Shown here: positions 35,242 to 44,289 of the stretch, piece by piece
How positions within the stretch are numbered: position 1 is the first letter of the stretch
Layout: each line of letters opens with the position of its first letter
Assembly (NCBI GenBank): GCA_900470155.1
Contig: UBZT01000004.1
Span: forward strand, 186,001 to 250,000
Direction: 5' to 3'
Length of the DNA stretch: 64,000 nt
Source: Hyphomicrobiales bacterium
GTDB taxonomy: Bacteria; Pseudomonadota; Alphaproteobacteria; Rhizobiales; Rhizobiaceae
Made by a program: the position numbers and the translations under genes
The notes under the pieces: model-generated
The model's database searches: none
What the model saw: only the letters and a program-made list of their open reading frames with translations
Told to the model about the DNA's origin: nothing

Positions 35242-36093
35242 ATGGCACTCGGCATTTCCACCCTAGGCGACGTCACCGCGAACTATGATGTCATCCTCTG
35301 CGATGTCTGGGGCGTGCTGCACAATGGCATCGATGCCTTTCCTGCCGCCTCCGAAGCCCTGACGGCAGCCCGCAAGGCGGGTGTCACCGTCGTCCTGATC
35401 ACCAATTCGCCGCGCCCCGCTCCGGGTGTCATCACCCAGCTTCGAGCCATCGGTGTTGCCGATGACGCCTATGACCGGATCATCACCTCGGGCGATGTCA
35501 CCCGCACCCTGATTGCCGCCGGCCCGAAAAAGGTGTTCCTGCTCGGCCCCGAGCGCGACATGCCGTTGCTCGAAGGGCTGGATGTCGAGGCCGTTGCAGC
35601 CGACCAGGCCGATTGCATCGTCTGCACCGGCTTCTTTGACGACGAGACCGAAGTGCCGGAAGACTATACCGCGATGCTGACCGAATTCGCCGCCCGCAAG
35701 GTGCCGCTGATCTGCGCCAATCCCGATCTGGTCGTCGAGCGCGGCCATCGGCTGATCCCCTGTGCCGGTGCCGTCGCCGCTTATTACAACACGCTCGGCG
35801 GCGAGACCCGCATTGCCGGCAAGCCGCATGCGCCGATCTATGCGGCAACGCTTGCCGCTGCCGGCGAGGCGCGCGGCGGCGCGATCGACACGGCCCGCGT
35901 TCTGGCGATCGGCGACGGCATGCCGACCGATGTGCGCGGCGCCATCGATGCCGGCCTCGACCTTCTCTATATCTCGGGCGGCATCCATGCGGCCGAGTAT
36001 TCGCCGATCGGCACCACGGATGAACCGGCCCTGCACGACTTCCTCAAGCGCGAGAACGCCGCGCCGAAATTCTGGATGCAGCGGCTGGCATAA
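35242..36093 (+). CDS. HAD-IIA subfamily hydrolase
   Basis: This 283-residue phosphatase-like protein belongs to the NagD/PLP-phosphatase-related HAD subfamily IIA. Motif I is DVILCDVWGVLHNG, motif II lies in VLITNSPRP, and motif IV in IGDGMPTDVRGA; the large C2-type cap lies between. Substrate is unknown; proteins of this group in alphaproteobacteria form a distinct family usually next to ribF, as here. The ATG at 35242 is favoured because CAGGA lies seven bases upstream; an in-frame ATG two codons earlier is possible. ribF follows 11 bp later. Confidence 0.88.
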   Translation: MALGISTLGDVTANYDVILCDVWGVLHNGIDAFPAASEALTAARKAGVTVVLITNSPRPAPGVITQLRAIGVADDAYDRIITSGDVTRTLIAAGPKKVFLLGPERDMPLLEGLDVEAVAADQADCIVCTGFFDDETEVPEDYTAMLTEFAARKVPLICANPDLVVERGHRLIPCAGAVAAYYNTLGGETRIAGKPHAPIYAATLAAAGEARGGAIDTARVLAIGDGMPTDVRGAIDAGLDLLYISGGIHAAEYSPIGTTDEPALHDFLKRENAAPKFWMQRLA

Positions 36094-36104
36094 GGCAGAC
36101 AGGC

Positions 36105-37085
36105 ATGACCGTATTCCATCGCAACGAGAAGAAAGAAGCGCTGCCTTCGCTCCTGACCGGCGGTGTCGTGGCGATCGGCAATTTTGATGGCGTGCATCGC
36201 GGCCATCAGGCGGTGCTCAGTCGTGCGCTGGAACGCGCCGAAGCCTTGGGCGTCCCGGCGCTTGTCCTGACCTTCGAGCCGCATCCGCGCTCGGTCTTCA
36301 ATCCGCAAAAACCGGTTTTTCGCTTGACACCGGCCCCGCTGCGCGCCCGCCTCCTCGAGGCCATGGGTTTCCAGTCGGTCATCGAATATCCGTTCGACGT
36401 CGATTTTTCCCAGCGCTCGGCCGAGGATTTCGTCCGCTCCATCCTGGTCGAGTGGCTCGGCGCCCGCGAGGTTGTCACCGGTTTCGATTTCCATTTCGGC
36501 AAGGGTCGCGAGGGCGGTCCGGCCTTCCTGATGGAAGCAGGCATCCGCCATGGCTTTGGCGTGACGCTGGTCGATGCCTTCCGTGACGAAGGCGCCGACG
36601 TGGTGTCGTCCAGCCGCATCCGCAATCTTCTCGCCGAAGGCAATGTGTCCGAGGCGGCCGGCCTGCTCGGCTACCGCTTCACCGTCGAGGCGGAAGTGGT
36701 CAAGGGCAACCAGCTTGGCCGCACGCTCGGCTTCCCGACCGCCAACATGAAGCTTCCGCCGGAAGCAACGCTGCGCGCCGGCATTTACGCCGTGCGTTTC
36801 CGCCGGTCTGACGGCGTGATCCGCGATGGCGTCGCGAGCTTCGGCTACCGCCCGACCGTCACCGACAACGGCGCCGCGTGGCTGGAAACATTTGTTTTCG
36901 ATTTCTCCGGCGATCTTTACGGCGAGACCTGTTCTGTCTCCTTCTTCGGCCATCTGCGCGACGAGTGGAAATTCGACGGCCTCGATCCGCTGGTTGCCCA
37001 GATCAGGAAGGACGAGCAGGAGGCAAGGGCGCTGCTTGCCGGCGTCCGGCCGATCGGCGCGCTGGATGAAAAGATCAGCTTCTGA
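36105..37085 (+). CDS. ribF: Bifunctional riboflavin kinase/FAD synthetase
   Basis: This 326-residue bifunctional enzyme phosphorylates riboflavin to FMN and adenylylates FMN to FAD. The N-terminal nucleotidyltransferase domain shows GNFDGVHRGHQAVL and the later SSSRIRNLL motif. The C-terminal riboflavin kinase domain begins around GRTLGFPTANM and includes GVASFGYRPTVTDNG. Length and order match the family. It is 11 bp behind the HAD-IIA gene in the same direction. Confidence 0.95.
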   Translation: MTVFHRNEKKEALPSLLTGGVVAIGNFDGVHRGHQAVLSRALERAEALGVPALVLTFEPHPRSVFNPQKPVFRLTPAPLRARLLEAMGFQSVIEYPFDVDFSQRSAEDFVRSILVEWLGAREVVTGFDFHFGKGREGGPAFLMEAGIRHGFGVTLVDAFRDEGADVVSSSRIRNLLAEGNVSEAAGLLGYRFTVEAEVVKGNQLGRTLGFPTANMKLPPEATLRAGIYAVRFRRSDGVIRDGVASFGYRPTVTDNGAAWLETFVFDFSGDLYGETCSVSFFGHLRDEWKFDGLDPLVAQIRKDEQEARALLAGVRPIGALDEKISF

Positions 37086-37270
37086 CAGGCTCTCGGCGCA
37101 TCCTTGACCGTGCCTGCGGGCACTGGATCGCTAGCCGGCCAGCGACGCGCCATGCGCTGTTCCTTATGATTTCTTTACGTCGGCCCCCCAATTTCCAAAT
37201 CGAGACTTTATCTCCATCGCCTTAAATTCTCATTGGCCGTCGATGACGGCGGTTGATGAGGAATGAAGTG

Positions 37271-37855
37271 ATGAGAGTAGCAGGCGGAAACGGTGCATGG
37301 TCGGGCCTGGAGTTTCTGGCCCCGTTGCGCAGCATGCGTGATGATCGTGATGGCAAAACTCGTGAAGGCAAAGCTGACGAACCTTTAAAATCGCCATCTT
37401 CGGGTGCGGTCCGCACAGCAGCCAACACGGACCACCCCGGACCCGGCGGATACGAACCGCTGCACAATGTCGGCGGGCTGGACGATCTCGCCAAGCGCAT
37501 CTCGGTGTCGCCGGTCCTGCGCGAGCACCTGATCTGGGCAGCAGTTCCGCTGCTGGAGCCGATGACCGGCCTGCGCGATGCCCCGTCTGATTTTCGTGCC
37601 TTTAGCGGGCTGATGGAGCGGGAGGCTCATGTCGAGGCGCTGCTGCGTCTGGCAAGCCGACTGGCGCCGAATATCGCCTTGTCCAGGCTTGTCCGGTCGC
37701 ACGGCGTCTGGCTGTGCCGGGCCCAGGTGGTCTGCAAGGGCACGACGGGCGAACGGACCCAGCGGTGCTTCCGCGCGGTGCATTCCGATGCGCCTGCCGC
37801 CATGCTTCTGGCAATCCTCATTGCCGCAAGTCCCGCCTGGAGCTCGGCCCGATGA
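37271..37855 (+). CDS. Orphan protein coupled to the DapA-like gene
   Basis: I do not recognise this 194-residue protein. It has a Gly/Arg/Asp-rich first 70 residues (probably disordered), then a helical domain (LDDLAKRISVSPVLREHLIW through ASRLAPNIALSRLVRSHGVW), and two cysteines in WLCRAQVVCKG. AGGA lies eight bases before the ATG at 37271; in-frame starts at 37253/37256 are alternatives. It overlaps the DapA-like gene by four bases (ATGA), so the two are co-translated. No signal peptide is apparent. Confidence 0.65.
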   Translation: MRVAGGNGAWSGLEFLAPLRSMRDDRDGKTREGKADEPLKSPSSGAVRTAANTDHPGPGGYEPLHNVGGLDDLAKRISVSPVLREHLIWAAVPLLEPMTGLRDAPSDFRAFSGLMEREAHVEALLRLASRLAPNIALSRLVRSHGVWLCRAQVVCKGTTGERTQRCFRAVHSDAPAAMLLAILIAASPAWSSAR

Positions 37856-38817
37856 CACTGTCGCCCCAACGTATGACCGGGGTCTTCACCGATCTCGTCA
37901 CGCCTTTCCGTCACGGAGCGCTCGATCTCATCGGTTTGAAGACGCTGGTGGAATGGCAGGTTCGCTCCGGTGTGTCCGGACTTGTCGTGTGCGGCGAGGG
38001 CGGTGAGGCACCTGTTCTCAATGATGCCGAGCGCGTTGCCGTGATTTCGACCACGCTCGAGGTTACGGCCGGAACGGTCCCGGTGCTGGTTGGCACCGGC
38101 ACCAATGCGACGGAACGTACCATCGCGCTGACCCGCGAGGCGCGGGCATTGGGTGCAGATGCGGCCGTGGTGGTTGTGCCCTACTACAGCAAGCCGACCC
38201 AGGAGGGGCTGTTTCGCCATGTCGAGGCCGTGGCCAGTGCCGTCGACCTGCCGCTGATCATCGTCAACCGGCCACGCCATACGGCGATTGACGTCTCGCC
38301 GGCCTTGCTCGAGCGGTTCGCCGGTCTGTCCGGCATCGTCGGCTTTGCCGACTACGCCGGCGACATCAGTCGGCCCTTGGTGCTGCGTGAGCAGGACCGG
38401 CGTCGCATACCCCGCAATGGCATGCCCCATGGCGGCCTGCCGGTGTATTCGGGGGATGATCGCACCGCGCTTGCGCTCGGCCTGATGGGTGCGCAAGGCA
38501 CCTTTTCGCTGGCCGCCAATGTCGCGCCGCGCCTGGTCGTCGCGATGCATCATGCCTTCCATGGTGGAAACGTCAGCGCCGCCCGCACGCTGCAGCAGAC
38601 GCTCTATCCGCTTTTCATCGCGATCGATGCCGAACAGGCGGTTGCCGCCACCAAGCAGGCGCTGGCCTTCGTGCTCGGCCTTGCTCCCGATGTCCGCCTG
38701 CCGCTCACCGAAGTCGAGCAGCCGGTGGTCGCCGAAATCAGGCAGGCTCTGTCCTTGCTGGCAGTCCCGGCCAAAGGCTTGGTCAGCGGCGATCCAAGCC
38801 TGCGCAGACCGGCCTGA
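37852..38817 (+). CDS. DapA-fold protein lacking catalytic residues
   Basis: This 321-residue (beta/alpha)8 protein belongs to the dihydrodipicolinate synthase/N-acetylneuraminate lyase superfamily (VFTDLVTPFR, PYYSKPTQEGLFRH, LMGAQGTFSLAANVAPRL). The Schiff-base lysine of the family (E. coli DapA K161) is replaced by A166 in GIVGFADYAG. The twin threonines (T44/T45) become E49-G50 in VCGEGGEAP, the proton-relay tyrosine Y133 becomes V138, and R138 becomes H143. Only the Y107 equivalent is kept. It is unlikely to be an aldolase and may bind a ligand or another protein. It is co-translated with the orphan upstream. Confidence 0.8.
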   Translation: MTLSPQRMTGVFTDLVTPFRHGALDLIGLKTLVEWQVRSGVSGLVVCGEGGEAPVLNDAERVAVISTTLEVTAGTVPVLVGTGTNATERTIALTREARALGADAAVVVVPYYSKPTQEGLFRHVEAVASAVDLPLIIVNRPRHTAIDVSPALLERFAGLSGIVGFADYAGDISRPLVLREQDRRRIPRNGMPHGGLPVYSGDDRTALALGLMGAQGTFSLAANVAPRLVVAMHHAFHGGNVSAARTLQQTLYPLFIAIDAEQAVAATKQALAFVLGLAPDVRLPLTEVEQPVVAEIRQALSLLAVPAKGLVSGDPSLRRPA

Positions 38818-38864
38818 AACGCAATCACCACGCCGATATCATGAAACAACAGGAATTCACTGTC

Positions 38865-39137
38865 ATGGGTTACTTCGATCATCAAACCTGGAACGCCAAG
38901 TCCGCCCCGCGCTTTACCGTCGGGCGCGATCACCATGGCTGGTGGGTGGTGCATGATCGTGAAGGCAGGGTCGGCGGACTGTTTGCCAGCGAGGATGCCG
39001 CCCTGCATTTTGCCGCGAGCGAATGCGACCGGAAACCGGGCGCGATCTGCCGGGCGTCCGAAAGCGACGTCGTCGAACTGGGTTCCTTCACCAGCGATCG
39101 CTGGAGCGCTGGGGACGGCGCCCCGCCGCGCCACTGA
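38865..39137 (+). CDS. Small hypothetical protein
   Basis: This 90-residue cytoplasmic protein of unknown function has a compact beta-rich centre (APRFTVGRDHHGWWVVHDREGRVGGLFASEDAALHFA), reminiscent of small domains binding nucleic acid or peptides, then a polar tail. The ATG at 38865 has CAGGA about ten bases upstream; an in-frame ATG at 38841 lacks one. It follows the DapA-like gene by 47 bp. Codon use is typical of the genome. Confidence 0.6.
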   Translation: MGYFDHQTWNAKSAPRFTVGRDHHGWWVVHDREGRVGGLFASEDAALHFAASECDRKPGAICRASESDVVELGSFTSDRWSAGDGAPPRH

Positions 39138-39467
39138 TCCTCGGCCGTTGGCTGCCTGCAGAGCCGGCGCCGACCAAGCGACGACGCCGGGGCCTGTCTA
39201 TTGCCACGGCATCGATCACGTCCCGTGCCGGCCCCGTATATTCCTCTGCCGGCCCCCCTTTCATTTTCCCGCAAAAACACATAGACAAACGCCCGATGAC
39301 CAGGGCACGGACGCAGATATCCCTCCGAATTATAGGCCCGGCCTTCCGCGCGCTTTGAGCTGCCGGAGGGTCCGGGTTTTCAGCGCTTTCACAGCGCTTC
39401 TCCGTCCTAAACGACAGTTCCCGATTTTTTAGCGCTGCCGTCCCGGCGCGCATTCAATGGCTAGATC
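39138..39467. other. Non-coding leader region before ileS
   Basis: These 330 bp without a gene lie upstream of ileS. They include an AT-rich piece (around CCCGCAAAAACACATAGAC) likely to hold the promoter and a tandem-like CAGCGCTTTCACAGCGCTTC near 39380. I see no T-box, riboswitch or small gene. Confidence 0.5.
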
Positions 39468-42443
39468 ATGACCGATACCCCTGAAAAGCTCGACTATTCC
39501 AAGACCCTCTATCTGCCGGAAACCGAATTCCCGATGCGCGCAGGCCTGCCGCAGAAGGAGCCGGAAATGGCTGCCAAATGGCGCCAGATGGACCTTTACA
39601 AGAAGCTCCGCGCCTCTGCCGCCGGCCGCGAGAAATTTGTGCTGCATGACGGCCCTCCCTATGCCAACGGCAATATCCATATCGGCCACGCGCTGAACAA
39701 GGTGCTGAAGGATGTCATCACCCGCTCGTTCCAGATGCGCGGCTATGATGCCAATTACGTGCCCGGCTGGGATTGCCACGGCCTGCCGATCGAGTGGAAG
39801 ATCGAGGAGAAATACCGCGAGAAGGGCAAGGACAAGAACGAGGTCCCAGTCAACGAATTCCGCAAGGAATGCCGCGAATTCGCCCAGGGCTGGATCGACA
39901 TCCAGTCGGAAGAATTCCGCCGCCTTGGCATCGAGGGCGATTTCGACCGTCCTTATACGACGATGAACTTCCACGCCGAGGCCCGTATCGCTGGCGAACT
40001 GCTGAAGATCGCGCTGTCCGGCCAGCTCTATCGCGGCTCGAAGCCGATCATGTGGAGCGTTGTGGAGCGCACGGCGCTGGCGGAAGCCGAGGTGGAGTAT
40101 CACGAGGTCGAAAGCGACACGATCTGGGTGAAGTTCCCGGTGGTGGATGTGTTCGGCACGGACACCTCAGAAGAGGCGACTCAGGGTCTCGGTTCGGGGC
40201 AGGTCGATAGGCACAATACCAAGCGCAACCTACTTCGAGACGCATACGTCGTAATCTGGACGACAACGCCTTGGACAATCCCCGGCAACAGAGCAATTTC
40301 TTATTCTTCGCGGGTTGCGTACGGCCTGTATGAGGTTACCGCATCGGCAAATGATTTTGGTCCGAAAGTCGGTGAGAGGTTAATATTTGCCGACGCTCTC
40401 GCCGAGGCGTCCTTCGCTAAAGCAAAGCTGGAATTTAAGCGGCTCACGTCCGTTAAGTCTTCCGAACTGGCCGCCATCACCTGCGCCCACCCGCTCGCAG
40501 CCCTAGGCTACACGTTCGACGTCCCGCTTCTCGACGGCGACCACGTCACCGATGACGCCGGTACCGGTTTCGTGCACACCGCCCCGTCACACGGCCGCGA
40601 AGACTTTGAGGCCTGGATGTCGAACGTCCGGGCGCTCGAAGCGCGCGGCATCGACACCAAGATCCCGTTCCCGGTCGATGACGCCGGCTATTACACCGAG
40701 GACGCTCCCGGTTTCGGCCCGTCGGCCGAAGGTGGTGCTGCCCGTGTGCTTGACGACAATGGCAAGAAGGGCGACGCCAACAAGCGGGTCATGGAAGCGT
40801 TGATCGCGGCCAACAACCTGTTCGCCCGCGGCCGTATCAAGCACGAATACCCGCATTCCTGGCGCTCGAAGAAGCCGGTCATCTTCCGCAATACGCCGCA
40901 ATGGTTCGTCTACATGGACAAGGACTTCGGCGACGGCACGACCCTGCGCTCGCGCGCTTTGTCCGCCATCGACGACACCCGTTTCGTGCCGGCAGCCGGC
41001 CAGAACCGGTTGCGCGCCATGATCGAAGGTCGTCCCGACTGGGTGCTGTCGCGTCAGCGTGCCTGGGGTGTGCCGATCTGCGTCTTTGCCGATGCCGAGG
41101 GCAATGTGCTGAAGGACGAAGAGGTCAATGCCCGCATCCTCGCAGCCTTCGAAAATGAAGGCGCCGATGCCTGGTTCGCCGAAGGCGCCAAGGAGCGTTT
41201 CCTCGGCAATGCCCATGATAGCGAACAGTGGCAGATGGTCACCGACATTCTCGACGTCTGGTTCGACAGTGGCTCGACCCACACGTTTACGCTGGAAGAC
41301 CGTCCCGACCTGAAATGGCCGGCCGATGTCTATCTCGAAGGCTCCGACCAGCATCGCGGCTGGTTCCATTCGTCGCTGCTCGAAAGCTGCGCGACGCGTG
41401 GCCGCGCGCCTTACGATGCCGTCGTCACCCATGGTTTCATCATGGATGAGAAGGGCGAGAAGATGTCGAAGTCGAAGGGCAATGTCACCGCCCCGCAGAC
41501 GATCATGAACGATGCCGGCGCCGATATCCTGCGCCTCTGGGTCATGTCGTCGGACTATGCCGAGGACCTGCGCGTCGGCAAGACGATCATCCAGACCAAT
41601 ATCGACGCCTATCGCAAGATCCGCAACACGATCCGCTGGATGCTCGGCACGCTCGCCCATGACAAGGGCGAGGAGATTTCCTATGCCGACCTGCCGGAAC
41701 TCGAAAAGCTGATGCTGCATCGGCTGGCCGAACTCGACCAGCTGGTGCGCAAGGCCTATGACGAATTCGACTTCAAGCGCATCACCCGGGCGCTGACCGA
41801 TTTCGCCAATGTCGAGCTGTCGGCCTTCTATTTCGACATCCGCAAGGACACGCTCTATTGCGACGCGCCGTCGAGCCTGAAGCGCCGCTCGGCCCTGTTT
41901 GTCATCCGCAAGCTGTTCGACAGTCTCGTGCTGTGGTTTGCCCCGATGATGCCGTTCACCACGGAAGAGGCCTGGCTGTCACGTGATCCGTCCGCCGTCT
42001 CGGTTCACCTCGAACAGTTCCCGGTCATCCCGGCCGAATGGTCGAACGAGGCGCTGGCGGAAAAGTGGAAAAAGGTCCGCACGGTCCGCCGTGCCGTCAC
42101 CGGCGCGCTCGAAATCGAGCGCAAGGACAAGCGCATCGGCTCGTCGCTCGAAGCGGCCCCCGTCGTGCATGTCGCCGATCCGGACCTGCTGGCGGCGCTT
42201 GAAGGCCTCGACTTTGCCGAGATCTGCATCACCTCGGATATCTCCGTGGTGGGCGATGAAGGCCCGCAGGAGGCCTTCCGCCTGGACGACGGCACCAAGG
42301 TTTCGGTCGAGCCGAAGCTGGCCGAAGGCACCAAATGCGCCCGCTCCTGGAAGATCACCAAGGATGTCGGCAGCGATGCCGACTATCCCGATGTCTCGGC
42401 CCGCGATGCGAAGGCCTTGCGTGAGCTGGCGGCAGCGCACTGA
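39468..42443 (+). CDS. ileS: Isoleucine--tRNA ligase, mosaic
   Basis: This 991-residue class I synthetase has HIGH at 71-74 ([13 protein letters not shown]), KMSKS near residue 665 ([10 protein letters not shown]), and the CP1 editing domain with [11 protein letters not shown] near residue 264. The C-terminus is the short alphaproteobacterial type. The segment 40141-40500 (residues about 225-345) carries about 25 extra residues ([20 protein letters not shown] region) and shows unusual codons. GC is about 51% over 40201-40440 by hand count, against 60-65% either side. The frame is intact and the T-rich editing motif is preserved. It is followed by an 11-bp-stem hairpin. Confidence 0.95.
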   Translation: MTDTPEKLDYSKTLYLPETEFPMRAGLPQKEPEMAAKWRQMDLYKKLRASAAGREKFVLHDGPPYANGNIHIGHALNKVLKDVITRSFQMRGYDANYVPGWDCHGLPIEWKIEEKYREKGKDKNEVPVNEFRKECREFAQGWIDIQSEEFRRLGIEGDFDRPYTTMNFHAEARIAGELLKIALSGQLYRGSKPIMWSVVERTALAEAEVEYHEVESDTIWVKFPVVDVFGTDTSEEATQGLGSGQVDRHNTKRNLLRDAYVVIWTTTPWTIPGNRAISYSSRVAYGLYEVTASANDFGPKVGERLIFADALAEASFAKAKLEFKRLTSVKSSELAAITCAHPLAALGYTFDVPLLDGDHVTDDAGTGFVHTAPSHGREDFEAWMSNVRALEARGIDTKIPFPVDDAGYYTEDAPGFGPSAEGGAARVLDDNGKKGDANKRVMEALIAANNLFARGRIKHEYPHSWRSKKPVIFRNTPQWFVYMDKDFGDGTTLRSRALSAIDDTRFVPAAGQNRLRAMIEGRPDWVLSRQRAWGVPICVFADAEGNVLKDEEVNARILAAFENEGADAWFAEGAKERFLGNAHDSEQWQMVTDILDVWFDSGSTHTFTLEDRPDLKWPADVYLEGSDQHRGWFHSSLLESCATRGRAPYDAVVTHGFIMDEKGEKMSKSKGNVTAPQTIMNDAGADILRLWVMSSDYAEDLRVGKTIIQTNIDAYRKIRNTIRWMLGTLAHDKGEEISYADLPELEKLMLHRLAELDQLVRKAYDEFDFKRITRALTDFANVELSAFYFDIRKDTLYCDAPSSLKRRSALFVIRKLFDSLVLWFAPMMPFTTEEAWLSRDPSAVSVHLEQFPVIPAEWSNEALAEKWKKVRTVRRAVTGALEIERKDKRIGSSLEAAPVVHVADPDLLAALEGLDFAEICITSDISVVGDEGPQEAFRLDDGTKVSVEPKLAEGTKCARSWKITKDVGSDADYPDVSARDAKALRELAAAH
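40141..40500 (+). other. Altered-composition patch inside ileS
   Basis: Codon choice changes across this stretch (AGA, TTA, ATA, TCT and others, rare elsewhere in ileS), and GC drops to about 51% (123 of 240 bases, 40201-40440). It covers the entry of the editing domain and an insertion absent from the usual rhizobial protein as I recall it. The edges are softer than in the hisS patch. Confidence 0.6.
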
Positions 42444-42450
42444 CGAAATA

Positions 42451-42488
42451 TTACCGGATGGTTTGCGCTTTGGCGGGCCATCCGGTAA
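42451..42488 (+). terminator. Hairpin behind ileS
   Basis: TTACCGGATGG (42451-42461) pairs perfectly with CCATCCGGTAA (42478-42488) over 11 bp with a 16-nt loop, starting 7 bases after the ileS stop. There is no U-run, so it may stabilise the message or attenuate transcription rather than terminate it strictly. Confidence 0.55.
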
Positions 42489-42580
42489 AACTGCCTGAAA
42501 ATGGCCGAAATTTACTGTCAGCGGACACGCTGGGAATTTCGGCAAGACAGAACGAAATGCGGCGAGGCTGGTAGGCACTG

Positions 42581-43210
42581 ATGAAATCGGCATATCTGTT
42601 CAGAGTTGGCTTTGGTGTCGCGGGCCTTCTTGGCGCGACGCTCGGCCTGACCGGCTGCCTCGGCAGCCCGACCTATGGCACCGACAAGACGGCGATCGAG
42701 CAATTGGCCGATGACGTCGGCTCTGCCGTGTCGATTGGCGGCAAGGAGCCTGCCAACAAGGGCACCAAGTACAATCCGCGTCCGGAACTGGTCATGCCGC
42801 CATCGGTCGCCCAGGCGCCCCTGGTTCAGCCGCAGCAATCGCTGGCCAGCAAGGAAAATCCGGAATGGGTCGAAGCGCCAGAGCAGACGCGCGAGCGCCT
42901 GGTCGAGGAAGCCGATGCCAATTCCAGCAACCCGAACTACCGTTCGCCGCTGCTCGCCGGCTACGGCACGGCCGGCACGATGACCGAGACGCAGAAATGG
43001 CAGGCCTTCCGCGAAGCCCGCAAGCTGCAGAAGGGCGCCTATATCGACCAGCGCCGCCTGCTTTCGGATCCACCGACCGACTACCGCAAGACGGAAGAGA
43101 CCGCGCTGGCCGATCTCGGCGAACCGGAACTGAAGAAGCAGAAGCGTCGCAAGAAGGAAGCCAAGGCCGCCCAGCAGAGCAACAGCTCCTGGTGGATGCC
43201 CTTCCAATAA
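42581..43210 (+). CDS. Putative lipoprotein
   Basis: This 209-residue exported protein has a lipoprotein signal sequence (VAGLLGATLGLTGCLG, lipobox LTGC, cysteine at about residue 26). The mature part is polar, probably extended, with a basic C-terminal stretch (KKQKRRKKEAKAAQQ) and final aromatic residues. No enzymatic motif is seen. It is conserved next to ileS in rhizobia as far as I recall, but its function is unknown. The ATG at 42581 is 138 bp after ileS. Confidence 0.75.
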   Translation: MKSAYLFRVGFGVAGLLGATLGLTGCLGSPTYGTDKTAIEQLADDVGSAVSIGGKEPANKGTKYNPRPELVMPPSVAQAPLVQPQQSLASKENPEWVEAPEQTRERLVEEADANSSNPNYRSPLLAGYGTAGTMTETQKWQAFREARKLQKGAYIDQRRLLSDPPTDYRKTEETALADLGEPELKKQKRRKKEAKAAQQSNSSWWMPFQ

Positions 43211-43278
43211 GATTTGCAGACAGGTTTCGATCAGGGCAGGGCGGCAACGACCTGCCTTTTTCGTATGGATATAGCACC

Positions 43279-43758
43279 ATGACATTCACCATCCGCCCGG
43301 CAACGCCTGACGACGCTGCAACCATCCTTGGCTTCATCACCGAACTCGCGGTCTATGAGAAGGCGGGCCACGAGGTCGAAGCGACGGAGGAGACCATCCG
43401 GGCCTCAATCTTCGGAGAGGGTTCCGTCACCGAAGCGGTGATCCTCGAGGCTGATGGTAAACCGGCGGGTTTTGCCGTGTGGTTCTACAATTATTCGACA
43501 TGGCAGGCGAAGAGCGGGCTTTATCTCGAAGATCTCTATGTTTCGCCCGATTTTCGCGGTTCCGGCGCCGGCAAGCTGCTGCTTAAACATCTGGCCAAGG
43601 TTGCCGTCGACAAGGGCTGCGGCCGCTTCGAATGGAGCGTGCTCGACTGGAACGAGCCGGCAATCCGCGTCTATGACGCGATCGGTGCCGAGCCGCAGAC
43701 CGAATGGATCCGCTACCGCCTGTCCGGCGACGCGCTGAAGGCTTTCGCCGCCGGGTAA
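43279..43758 (+). CDS. GNAT-family N-acetyltransferase
   Basis: This 159-residue acetyltransferase resembles the spermidine/diamine acetyltransferase group: FTIRPATPDDAATILGFITELA at the N-terminus, LEDLYVSPDFRGSGAGKLLLKHL as the acetyl-CoA binding motif A, and SVLDWNEPAIRVYDAIGAE as motif B. It transfers acetyl from acetyl-CoA to an amine; the exact substrate is not certain. The ATG at 43279 gives the standard GNAT start. It is convergent with tadA. Confidence 0.9.
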   Translation: MTFTIRPATPDDAATILGFITELAVYEKAGHEVEATEETIRASIFGEGSVTEAVILEADGKPAGFAVWFYNYSTWQAKSGLYLEDLYVSPDFRGSGAGKLLLKHLAKVAVDKGCGRFEWSVLDWNEPAIRVYDAIGAEPQTEWIRYRLSGDALKAFAAG

Positions 43759-43764
43759 ACCGGT

Positions 43765-44220
43765 CTAGCTCTCGCGCCGTTCCTGGAAAAATGCCCGCAG
43801 CATGTCCGCCGCCTCGCTCTCGCGAAAGCCGGAATAGACCTCCGGCTGGTGATGGCAGGTGGCTTGCGCATAAAACCGCACGCCACTATCGACCGCGCCA
43901 CCCTTCGGGTCCTGGGCCGCATAATAGAGCCTGCGGATCCGGGCAAAGGAGATCGCCGCCGCGCACATCGTGCACGGCTCCAGCGTCACATACAGATCCG
44001 CATCGACCAGGCGCTCGTCGCAGACAATCATGGAAGCGCGACGGATCGCCAGGATTTCGGCATGTGCACTGACATCGTTTTGCGCCCGCGTCTCGTTGCC
44101 GGCCCGCCCGATGATCGCGCCGTCATGCACGACGACGGCACCGATCGGCACCTCGCCACGGGCCCCGGCAGCGCGCGCCTCGGCAAAAGCCGCCTCCATG
44201 AAGCCGTTTGTCTTAGTCAT
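43765..44220 (-). CDS. tadA: tRNA-adenosine(34) deaminase TadA
   Basis: This 151-residue zinc-dependent deaminase makes inosine at the wobble position of tRNA-Arg(ACG). The catalytic HAE (VSAHAEILAI) and the zinc ligands PCTMC (LEPCTMCAAAISF) are present. The ATG at 44220 begins MTKTNGFMEAAFAEA and follows GGAAAG by eight bases. It diverges from the pseudouridine synthase gene, an arrangement I recall from other rhizobia. Confidence 0.93.
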   Translation of the reverse strand: MTKTNGFMEAAFAEARAAGARGEVPIGAVVVHDGAIIGRAGNETRAQNDVSAHAEILAIRRASMIVCDERLVDADLYVTLEPCTMCAAAISFARIRRLYYAAQDPKGGAVDSGVRFYAQATCHHQPEVYSGFRESEAADMLRAFFQERRES

Positions 44221-44289
44221 GCGTGAACTTTCCACTTAACCAGAGCCGCGCGACCTGATACGACAGCCCAAACCACAGGCAAATAGCAA

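Noticed and set aside
39138..39467. T-box or leader peptide before ileS
   Set aside because: No specifier loop, T-box sequence or isoleucine-rich short frame was seen, and T-boxes are not expected in this group.
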